Assembly (NCBI GenBank): GCA_026686845.1
Contig: JAIVEN010000012.1
Location: forward strand, 25,980,501 to 26,044,500
Origin: Adenanthera pavonina
Taxonomy: Eukaryota; Streptophyta; Magnoliopsida; Fabales; Fabaceae
Direction of reading: 5' to 3'
DNA length: 64,000 nucleotides
The translations under genes were made by a program, and so were the position numbers. How positions within the stretch are numbered: the stretch's first letter is position 1; each line of letters begins with the position of its first letter. A model generated the notes under the pieces. The model was not told where the DNA came from. It made no database searches and was given only the letters and a program-made list of their open reading frames with translations. Below, piece by piece: positions 38,197-46,504 of this stretch.

Positions 38197-39086
38197 CTAG
38201 GGGTTTTTCCTGAGATGGTTTATTTGATTCTTTGGAAGCGGTCTTGAGAGTAAATCAGCTAGGAGATTGTGTTTCCCTTGGATGTGCTTTACGGAGAATT
38301 TATAGCGGGAAAACCAATCTTTCCACCTGAGCAATTGTTTTTTTGAGAGAATCTTCTTTTTCTGGTTCAGTATGGCTGGAAATGATGTATTGTCCATTTC
38401 CACTGTGAAAGGTGTAAAGCTGAGATAAAAACTTAGCTTTTCAATGCCACGTTTTACTGCCAGAATCTCCTTGTAGATGGTATGATAATGTTTCTCTGTA
38501 GATTTGAATTCTCCACTGGCGTGAGCACAGTAGTGTCTTTTGTCTCCATCTTGTTCAATCAATACTGCTCCCCAGTGATTTTCACTGGCATCAGTCTGTA
38601 AAACCAATTCACCTTTATCAGGAATTTTTAATGGTGGAGGATTTTGAGCAATCTGCTTCAACTTCTTTACTGCCGCAGTTTGCTGATCTGTCCATGGGGG
38701 TGCATTCTTTTTTAACATCTTAGACAGCTGGCTTGTATATTTGCTGACGTGTGGAATGAAATCTCGGATATAATTGACTACTCCGAGAAAGCTTTGTATC
38801 TGCTTGTTTGTTAGCTTATCAGGAAAATTCAATAGCTTTGTTGCTATATGTGGGCTAGGCTGATATTGTCCAGCTGAGAAAGTCATGCCCAAAAATTCTA
38901 TTTGGGCTAAGCCCATTTGGCTCTTTGAGGCTGAGAGCATAATCTCATACTTCTGAACTATATTATAAAATTGGTCCATTAGGGTTTTATGGGCATCCAC
39001 AGTTTCTGAGTATAAAAGGATATCATCCAGGTATATTAAAGCAGAGTGTATAATGGGCTCAAAGATTCTGATCATGGCTTTTTGAA
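37448..39086 (-). repeat. Inverted-repeat arm A (minus copy)
   Basis: Reverse complement of 43882-45520. Paired coordinates sum to 82968 at both ends, so the 1639-bp arms have no net indel. Sampled stretches differ at about 1-3% of positions. The arm covers the second half of RT, RNase H and most of the terminal coding extension. Confidence 0.93.
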
Positions 39087-40197
39087 ATAGTGATGGGGCC
39101 GGTTTAAGCTCAAATGGCATAACCATCCATTGATATTGAGCATTGGGTATACAGAAAGCTGTTTTATACCTGTCTTCTGGATGGACTCCCAATTGCCAGT
39201 AACCCGCTTTGAGGTCAAATTTTGAGAATATTTGGGCTTTTCTCAAATGTATTGTTTGGGTATTGATTTTGGGCAAAGGGAACTTGTCATCTTGAAGGAA
39301 GTGGTTTAATGGAGTATAATCCACTACGAACCTTTTCTTCTTCCTTTTCTTCTCTGCATCCTTTTCTACATAGAAAGCATAACAAGCCTATTGTGAAGTT
39401 GTAGGCTCAATTAAACCTTGTGCCAACAGTTCCGCACACTCTGTTCTGGCTAACTTTAGATCTTCTGGAGACATGCTAGGATGAGATGCTTTAATAGGAT
39501 TAATATCCTCATTTCTTTTAAATGGAAGTTTCACAAAGAACTCTTCATTTTTCCATAATGGGTGAGGATGCTTAAAACTCTGATGGTTTTCTGGACATAA
39601 GGGTAGCAGCTTATCTCTGAGAGGGATATAATCTGAAGGGACTTGTAGAAGTTCAAATAAGTTATTAATGGGCTCCCATGGAATAAATTGAGCTTTATAA
39701 TGGACTCCTTTTGGGAGTATTTGTAACTTCTTTGCTTTGTGATACACATCCATTCCGATCAGTAAATCTTTTGTTGGTAGATTACTGCCTAGTATTCTTG
39801 TCCATACCACACAGTTAGGAAAGAACTGAACTCCAATCTTTCTTCTGGAGATAAGATTAATGGAGAAATATTTTCCGTCTCCTGAAAAGAAATACTCTTC
39901 ATGTGGCAACCATTCTTCTTCTGGTAGGATGTTGGGATTTATAACACTTCTGCATGAACCTGTGTCCATGAACCCAATAACTGAAATTGGCCTGGCATAC
40001 TTTTCTATCAAAACTTGAACTTTGATGTTTGGAGAAGGGATTTCTTTAATAATAGGCTTTACTAGATTAATATTGCAAATTTGATGATTGCAAGAATAAT
40101 CTACCTCTTCTTCTTCTTCAAAACTAGACTCATCTGACTGAGGAACAACTATAACCGTTTGCTCATTCTTCTCGTCTTGCTCTTCATAAATTTCTTC
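38197..40197 (-). pseudogene. Viral protease-RT-RNase H frame, minus copy (nonsense codons)
   Basis: The frame is open from the overlap with the coat gene (about 40197) to TAG at 39390-39388, then open again in the same frame to TAG at 38199-38197. Protease: MDTGS catalytic motif just after the ATG at 40011. RT: YLDDILLYS about 100 residues into the second open part, with the TAG falling in the N-terminal region of RT. RNase H: QTDAS, then KEILAVKRGIEKL and LADLLSRPLP. No integrase follows, which separates it from LTR retrotransposons. It starts in the +1 frame relative to the coat ORF, whose stop at 40198-40196 it overlaps. Two nonsense codons make it inactive. Confidence 0.88.
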
Positions 40198-41578
40198 AAA
40201 ATTCTTCTGGAAATAATAGATACATCTCCTGGAGTTTTGTCAACAACTTCATTCCTTTCTTAGTCTTATTTGGACATTGTTTTGCATAATGTCCTTTTTG
40301 ACCACAGAGATAACACCTATTCGAGAATTTGCTGGTTGAAGATGTTCTCTTTCTGAAAAACCTGAAAGGTTTTCTTCTCCTTCTTGAGTAGAACTTCTTT
40401 TTCTTCGGATACTGAAAGAAGTGTGATTTCTTCTTTGATGAACATGAGCAAGCTTCTTTATCCTTGCATTTGATTTTCAAATCTGGCCTCCTGCAGACTT
40501 TGTAAAGATGAGTCTTCTCCTTAAGCACATTCTTAACAAATTTTTGCTGTTCGCATAATCTGTCTAGTGCTCCTAGAGCCATTTGATAAATTTCTCCAAT
40601 AGATATATGTTTCATATCTCTTTGCAAGGCATTGATGGATTTTTGTATTTCTGGCAACAGTTCTTCTGGTAGAGAAGCTATGAAGACATGCCTCAAATTT
40701 ACGTCATTAGCTCCTCCTAGCATATAATACTTTTCTGCCATTCTTTTATAATGCTTCTGCAAGTCATGTCTCTCCAATGAGCAACATTTCATTTCAAAAT
40801 ACTCTTGACGAGCCCTCCTGTCAATGATTCCGAAATCTCCAATGAATTCTTTGTGCAAGATTCCCAAGAAAGTAGGTATGTCATGTTGAGCCATCTGGAG
40901 TCTTTGATACTCACTAAGACTGGTAAACCACTCTCTTAGATTTCCAGTTAATCTAGATAAGAAGTTAGTTAACACTTCTTGTTTGTTGGCTCCAGGGTCA
41001 TTCATCTGCACATCTAGCCATGCACCAAATTGATGAAGTTTCTCTCTCCACCGATGATGGGGAAGATCATCAAATGTAAAATATGGACCATTTGAAGGTT
41101 TGTGAAAACCTTCTTGCCCACTATGAACTGATTCAGGTGTTTCTTGGACTATAGGTTCAGGTTCTTCCACAGCTGAAGCTGGTGTTTCCTCAAATGGAGG
41201 AGGATTTATATCCACCATGAAGATAGGAGGTTGTTTTAACGGTAAGGATGATGAAGAGGAATTGGTGGTTGTAACAGACTCTGATTCTGAGAAAGACAAA
41301 TCTCCTTCAAAATCAGTGAAAGGTTCTAACATGGGTTTGATGGTGGCAATGGTCTTATTTTTTGAGAAGTCTTTAGGAGGCGGCTGTCTTTCTGGTGATG
41401 ATGATGGGGTATGAATCTTCAAGGGTTTTTGTGGAGGTATGTATTCTGGTGTGTATGAGGTTGATGGAAGAAACACTTGGGCCTGGGAGTGTGTTTGAGG
41501 AGCTGGGGGAACTGATTGGTGTTTTTGGGTTTGCTGTTTTCTTTCCTTTCTAAGCTGTTGAAAAATTGGATAATTCAT
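40196..41578 (-). CDS. Viral coat (gag-like) protein with CCHC knuckle, minus copy
   Basis: 460 residues, ATG at 41578, overlapping the end of the upstream movement-protein frame by 29 nt and the protease-RT frame at its own end. The N-terminal third is Pro/Ser/Glu-rich and acidic. The middle (about 150-360) is gag/coat-like, with a WREKLHQFGAWLD start. A strongly basic Lys/Arg stretch follows, and near the C-terminus is the knuckle CYLCGQKGHYAKQC (C-x2-C-x4-H-x4-C) that binds nucleic acid. It should form the capsid. The frame is fully open, but there is no evidence it is expressed. Confidence 0.82.
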   Translation of the reverse strand: MNYPIFQQLRKERKQQTQKHQSVPPAPQTHSQAQVFLPSTSYTPEYIPPQKPLKIHTPSSSPERQPPPKDFSKNKTIATIKPMLEPFTDFEGDLSFSESESVTTTNSSSSSLPLKQPPIFMVDINPPPFEETPASAVEEPEPIVQETPESVHSGQEGFHKPSNGPYFTFDDLPHHRWREKLHQFGAWLDVQMNDPGANKQEVLTNFLSRLTGNLREWFTSLSEYQRLQMAQHDIPTFLGILHKEFIGDFGIIDRRARQEYFEMKCCSLERHDLQKHYKRMAEKYYMLGGANDVNLRHVFIASLPEELLPEIQKSINALQRDMKHISIGEIYQMALGALDRLCEQQKFVKNVLKEKTHLYKVCRRPDLKIKCKDKEACSCSSKKKSHFFQYPKKKKFYSRRRRKPFRFFRKRTSSTSKFSNRCYLCGQKGHYAKQCPNKTKKGMKLLTKLQEMYLLFPEEF

Positions 41579-43607
41579 CTTGAAAGGTTCTTAAGCTGAA
41601 GATGGGTAATATGGGGTGGAGGACACAGAGTGGTGTATATAACGGGGTATGGAATAATGGTTCTTGATGGATGGCTGATTGTTTGGCAAAGTCTGCCTCA
41701 ATCCTTTTTAGTTCCTCTTTCACATGCTTCAATTCCTGTTCTTTCTGGAAAAACAATGGTCCTGTGTACCTAGCGTCAACATATCCCCTGAGCTCTTGAT
41801 CTAGCTTCTGAGCTCTGTGAGAGTAGTTCTCATAAAGATTTTTGACCGTTTGATCCAGAATATCCAATTTGCTGGAGAACACATTCGTCTTATCATGAAG
41901 TTGTTCTAATCGAGTATTTATCCTATGTAGGACTTTGTTTTGGCTAACTGAGTTTTCAGTATGCCAATTTAGAACTTCTTCAGATTGGGTTGCAGTTCTT
42001 GCTCCTTGAGGAGTCATTTGATCCTGCTGGACAAATGGTCGGGAAGTGTATCTGGATGATTCATTAGTCCTGCGTTCTAAAGGAGGAAAATCCTCTTCAT
42101 ATGTAGGACGAATCATTGCTATGCAAGGGAGATCTTGGATAGGCTTTGATGGAATTGTGGGGATGACAGGTTCTGGTAAATAAGTTGAAAAGGTGAAGTC
42201 TTCCTTGGAAAAGACTGATGAAGCTAAGTCCGAATGACCTAACTCTTTAAGCATTTGATGGAAGGTAGTTGGTTTAGGTGTTTCTTTGGGGATCTCTACC
42301 CATTCTTTCTTTCTTCGGATATTTTGTTTTGGACCATGATCAAAATCATGATCCTGGCTGGCTTTGAACGATTTGCAGGATGGTTTCTGTTTAAGGTATG
42401 GAGTGGGTTTGGGCTGAGAGGTTTGGTCTAGGTTTTGTTCAGGTCCTTGCCAATTATCCCAATCATAGCAACCACAGTCTAGGTCGCATTCTTCTAGAGC
42501 TGCATCCCATACAAAATGACCATGTATTTTTGACACAAAACATGGCTTAGCCTCAGCATCTACTGAATGAATAGGAACTTTCTCCTTGTGCTTGTAGGCT
42601 GGATTAATCGTTAGAATTTGTCCTGAATAGGATGCTGGCGGTTGTCCTGGCCTCTTAAAAGTGGATTTTACCATTCCATTCTCTAGGCGTTCTAGGACTG
42701 AAGCATCAATAGTATGTACATCCCTACAAGAAGAGTGAAACTCTTTCTTATAGTTGTTGATCCATTCCAGGGGCATAATCTGTGCCAATTCTGTCTTTGG
42801 AATTCTCCTGGGTATCTGGATTACAGAGGTATCCAATTGATTGGACACCATGTAGAGTGCATCAGGGGTAGAGTTTGGGAACTCTAAGTTCACTGCATGA
42901 TCCTGCAGTCTATAGATCATCTGGTGATGGAGAGTAGCCATGATGGCTTTCTCATTCTGTTCTGCTCCATGGATTTGGATTTGTACCTTCAGTCGGTACG
43001 GTAAAGTAGCATCATCCAACTTGATGTTGAAGTCAGGAGCAATTGTCATAACCACGCTTCCATTGCTGCAAGTGGTAAGGAGTGCACTAATCATAGCGTT
43101 GGAGTATGATTTATAAGTGGAGTCAAGAATTGCAACTCTGGCAGTAGCCGGAATGCCTTTTCTTCCATGAAGAGTGAGTACCAATCTAATGGCACCAATA
43201 TGGATGTGGGTGTATCCCTGCTGTCTCCAGGTGTTGATCAGGAGTTGAGGGATCTCCAGTGTAACATACTGTTCTGCTGTTGTGGCTTTGAGTCCACACT
43301 GTTCTAGTTTGGAACTTTGGACATATTCTTTCACCTGCGGCCTGGGAGCATGAACAATCCTTGCTATTCTCTGGCGAAGAGATCTAGCATAGGTTTTATC
43401 CTGAGAGAAGATTGCATAGGGACTGAGTAAGGGTAACTCAGTGTTATCAATACGAACTTCTTCTGGGATATGGGTGATCTCAACAAGATTATCTATCTTG
43501 TTGGAAAGGATTCTTTTAACTGAAGAAGGGAGTTTATCTAGGGAGAAGGCTGAAGAAAGTCTAACCGGAGTAGTAGAAGTGGAAGTAGATTCTGATAACT
43601 CAGTCAT
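41550..43607 (-). CDS. Viral movement protein with long C-terminal coiled coil, minus copy
   Basis: 685 residues from ATG 43607, 69 nt after the primer site. Residues of roughly 55-270 resemble the 30K-type caulimovirid movement protein (features: THIHIGAIRLVLTLHGRKG, ARVAILDSTY, LPYRLKVQIQIHG), which in viruses modifies plasmodesmata for cell-to-cell spread. The middle is low complexity. Residues about 560-650 form a probable coiled coil (NKVLHRINTRLEQL, LKHVKEELKRIEA), perhaps a virion-associated function fused to the movement protein. The frame is open throughout. Assignment of the C-terminal role is inference. Confidence 0.78.
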   Translation of the reverse strand: MTELSESTSTSTTPVRLSSAFSLDKLPSSVKRILSNKIDNLVEITHIPEEVRIDNTELPLLSPYAIFSQDKTYARSLRQRIARIVHAPRPQVKEYVQSSKLEQCGLKATTAEQYVTLEIPQLLINTWRQQGYTHIHIGAIRLVLTLHGRKGIPATARVAILDSTYKSYSNAMISALLTTCSNGSVVMTIAPDFNIKLDDATLPYRLKVQIQIHGAEQNEKAIMATLHHQMIYRLQDHAVNLEFPNSTPDALYMVSNQLDTSVIQIPRRIPKTELAQIMPLEWINNYKKEFHSSCRDVHTIDASVLERLENGMVKSTFKRPGQPPASYSGQILTINPAYKHKEKVPIHSVDAEAKPCFVSKIHGHFVWDAALEECDLDCGCYDWDNWQGPEQNLDQTSQPKPTPYLKQKPSCKSFKASQDHDFDHGPKQNIRRKKEWVEIPKETPKPTTFHQMLKELGHSDLASSVFSKEDFTFSTYLPEPVIPTIPSKPIQDLPCIAMIRPTYEEDFPPLERRTNESSRYTSRPFVQQDQMTPQGARTATQSEEVLNWHTENSVSQNKVLHRINTRLEQLHDKTNVFSSKLDILDQTVKNLYENYSHRAQKLDQELRGYVDARYTGPLFFQKEQELKHVKEELKRIEADFAKQSAIHQEPLFHTPLYTPLCVLHPILPIFSLRTFQDELSNFSTA

Positions 43608-43675
43608 GGTATTCTAGAGTTCTCTCTCTATCATTCTTTCATAAATATATCTTACTTCCTGTCTGGCCTGATTAG

Positions 43676-43687
43676 GCTCTGATACCA
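43676..43687 (-). other. Initiator Met-tRNA primer-binding site, viral minus copy
   Basis: The minus strand reads TGGTATCAGAGC, complementary to the 3' end of plant initiator tRNA-Met, the standard minus-strand DNA primer of caulimovirids. It lies between the intergenic region and the movement-protein ATG, as expected. Both copies share homology up to five bases before it. Confidence 0.9.
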
Positions 43688-43692
43688 ATTGG

Positions 43693-43883
43693 TGTCCCTA
43701 TCCAGTAATGTATCCAGTAATGGAGACACTAGAGATAATAAATGATGACTTTTCTTAGTAGAAGAATGATAATCCAGCTTTATCCATTAAAACGGCCTCT
43801 CCTGGGCACTCTGGACGGATCACCTTAGGATTATCAATCTCTGTCCTAAAATAGTCATCATGTATGAACCCTAGAATATCATT
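43693..43883 (-). repeat. Inverted-repeat arm B (end of viral intergenic region)
   Basis: Reverse complement of 46314-46504; paired positions sum to 90197, so the 191-bp arms have no net indel, with a few substitutions. In viral sense it is the last part of the leader just before the primer site. At 43882-43883 it joins arm A' with two shared bases (TT). Confidence 0.93.
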
Positions 43884-45520
43884 CAAAAAGCCATGATCAG
43901 AATCTTTGAGCCCATTATACACTCTGCTTTAATATACCTGGATGATATCCTTTTATACTCAGAAACTGTGGATGCCCATAAAACCCTACTGGACCAATTT
44001 TATAATATAGTTCAGAAGTATGGGATTATGCTCTCAGCCTCAAAGAGCCAAATGGGCTTAGCCCAAATAGAATTTTTGGGCATGACTTTCTCAGCTGGAT
44101 AATATCAGCCTAGCCCACATATAGTAACAAAGCTATTGGATTTTCCTGAGAAGCTGACAAACAAGCAGATACAAAGCTTTATCGGAGTGGTCAATTATAT
44201 CCGAGATTTCATTCCACACGTCAGCAAATATACAAGCCAGCTGTTCAAGATGTTAAAAAAGAATGCACCCCCATGAACAGATCAGCAAACTGCGGCAGTA
44301 AAGAAGTTGAAGCAGATTGCTCAAAATCCTCCACCATTAAAAATTCCTGATAAAGGTGAATTGGTTTTACAGACTGATGCCAGTGAAAATCACTGGGGAG
44401 CAGTATTGATTGAACAAGATGGAGACAAAAGACACTACTGTGCTCACACCAGTGGAGAATTCAAATCTGCAGAGAAACATTATCATACCATCTACAAGGA
44501 GATTCTGGCAGTAAAACGTGGCATTGAAAAGCTAAGTTTTTATCTCAGCTTTACACCTTTCACAGTGGAAATGGACAATACATCATTTCCAGCCATACTG
44601 AACCAGAAAAAGAAGATTCTCTCAGAAAAACAATTGCTCAGGTGGAAATATTGGTTTTCCCGCTATAAATTCTCCGTAAAGCACATCCAAGGGAAACACA
44701 ATCTCCTAGCTGATTTACTCTCAAGACCGCTTCCAAAGAATCAAATAAACCATCTCAGGAAAAACCCCTTGTTCATATTAACCATCTCAGAAATGCCTAA
44801 AAATCATCCTCCTCCTTTGACTCATCTGAGTTATGATCTTGTATTCCCTCCATCTCACCATCCTACTACCATTTCCCAGATCAACAGTTTAGCCAGAAAA
44901 ACCTTATTTTTCTACTTCCATCTCTTCCTGAATGACACGGGTATTACTCCTAAACTGGAGTACTTTGATCCCCAATTACCCTATCTGGTTATTCCCTTTG
45001 TTAAAGGTCCAATAACTCCAGAGTTTATGTGGTACGTATGGTCAATGTCAACCCTGTTTGCCTGTGCCATTGCCCTTCATCCCAAACAAACTTACCATTA
45101 TCTTACGGACAAGAAAAATGAAAGGTCCAACCTATCTATTTTCTTATCCTGGTTTGCACCACTTGCAATATGGAGAGGAAAACTGTACAATACTATCAAT
45201 GAGAATAACCTCTGGAATATTCCCTCTTCCAGAACCAAGGCCTATTCCTTTTTCGTTGTTCATAAACCCTACCAAACAGACCACCAAGGCCTTATTTACA
45301 CCCCTGTCCAGTCTCACCTTTGGGGCACTGCCCTACACTGGCCTTTACGCCAGAAGCAAGTTATTAACGAATTACGTGACTTTTTGTTAGATTTGAATAA
45401 TTTTGCAGGTGACAAGGAAGATCAAGTTTGTACTTCTCTCGGACCCTTTCCAGGAGAATTTTATGATCCAGATGAAGTAATGACAGTCGGACAAGCCATC
45501 TCCTTTGAATGGCCACAACT
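43882..45520 (+). repeat. Inverted-repeat arm A' (plus copy)
   Basis: Plus-strand partner of 37448-39086, 1639 bp. It starts inside RT at the sequence encoding KAMIRIFEP and runs through RNase H into the terminal extension. Confidence 0.93.
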
Positions 45521-45803
45521 CAGTCTCGCTCCAGCAGAAGACCCAGGAGAAGCCTCTAACAGTAAAAATCCATATGCTTCTCAGGATCCATCATTCTTTA
45601 TGGATTCCCAGGATCCATATGAGATAGATCCACATTTTCTTCAGCAGTTTCTTGAGACAACCCCAGAATGGACTCCACAACCTTCAAAGAAAACTATTGA
45701 AGAAGAATTGGAAATAATCAAAGCACAACAAGAGATGCTAATCAGACAAGGAAAATACCGTGCTGAAAGTGACATGGATACAGAAGAAGACGACAGTGAA
45801 TAG
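43882..45803 (+). pseudogene. Viral RT (partial)-RNase H-terminal extension, plus copy
   Basis: 5'-truncated in RT just before its YLDD motif. It is broken by TAA at 44100-44102 (Gln codon in the other copy) and TGA at 44274-44276 (Trp in the other copy), then open to the stop at 45801-45803. The open part (498 codons from 44307) carries RNase H (QTDAS, MDNTSF, LADLLSRP) followed without a stop by about 340 residues of unassigned sequence, ending in an acidic tail with a Glu-rich helix (EEELEIIKAQQEML). This shows the extension is the C-terminus of the polymerase protein, at least in this virus. The last 95 residues are seen only here. Confidence 0.85.
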
Positions 45804-46076
45804 GATACTTCACAAGAAAGAAGATTAGGTTACTGAAGGCCTACAGTTTGGTGTGCAGTCACGTCATAGTTTGTCGCCTTGAACAGCTGTTGTATTTTGT
45901 TTGTTATGCCGACAGTCACATGTTAAATATGTATGGTGACTCAGCTACTTTACTTTATTAAAAGCATGTAAAAGTTTGTCTGTTGGTCGGCCACCTTGTC
46001 AGCCATGGTTGTACTAAAAGTAAAATAGTAAGTGATGAGTCATAAGAGTGTTTTGTAAGTTTGTAGTCCCTCACTC

Positions 46077-46083
46077 TATATAA
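46077..46083 (+). promoter_or_regulatory. TATA box of viral transcript promoter
   Basis: CTCTATATAAGGGA is a strong plant pararetrovirus-type TATA context, located in the only non-coding part of the viral genome. A transcript started here would run rightward out of the locus into flanking plant DNA. Confidence 0.7.
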
Positions 46084-46313
46084 GGGACGCAGTTTGTAAG
46101 CTTGGGATAAGCTGAAACTCATTCAGAAACTCCCTTTGTAATATACAATGCTTGAATTCTAAATTCTCTTATCTCTCTCTAAAATTCTGAAGTAGATATA
46201 TCTCTAACCTGTCTATCCTAGTTCTCGAGTATGCTCTACTCTCGCCTCTAAGGAGGATCTTGAGTATCAAAAAGAAAACGGAACCAGATCCATTCTTCCG
46301 GTAACTTTCTTGT

Positions 46314-46504
46314 AATGATATTCTAGGGTTCATACATGATGACTATTTTAGGACAGAGATTGATAATCCTAAGATGATCCATCCAGAGTGCCAAGGAGAG
46401 GCCATTTTAACGGATAAAGCTGGATTATCATTCTTCTACTAAGAAAAGTCATCATTTATTATCTCTAGTGTCTCCATTACTGGATACATTACTGGATAGG
46501 GACA
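46314..46504 (+). repeat. Inverted-repeat arm B'
   Basis: 191-bp partner of 43693-43883. It ends in GGGACA, and the plant flank begins at 46505 with ATCAATTTTT. Confidence 0.93.

Larger units (their letters stand above)
37448..46504. mobile_element. Endogenous caulimovirid locus, two copies in opposite orientation
   Basis: A 9.06-kb block without LTRs or integrase, holding movement protein, coat protein with zinc knuckle, aspartic protease, reverse transcriptase and RNase H plus a Met-tRNA primer site: the gene set of plant pararetroviruses (Caulimoviridae). A minus-strand copy (43883 down to 37448) is fused to a plus-strand partial copy (43882 to 46504). Overlaying them, the circular genome would be about 7.2 kb (6246 nt in the minus copy plus 984 nt seen only in the plus copy), within the family range. 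Both copies carry nonsense codons. I could not assign a genus, and no clear target duplication is seen at the outer ends. Confidence 0.88.
45804..46504 (+). promoter_or_regulatory. Viral intergenic region and leader, plus copy
   Basis: 701 bp between the end of the last frame and the point five bases before the primer site. It contains a TATA box (46077-46083) and, about 220 bp upstream, TCACGTCA, which holds a TGACG element like those in caulimovirid promoters. The remaining 420 bp would be the start of the transcript leader. Activity is not shown. Confidence 0.65.

Noticed and set aside
37448..46504. Reading the pararetrovirus block as an LTR retrotransposon, because the 191-bp repeats abut a Met-tRNA primer site.
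   Set aside because: The repeats are inverted, not direct. There is no integrase, and a movement-protein-like frame comes first, so the family is Caulimoviridae and the repeats are the intergenic region of two copies.
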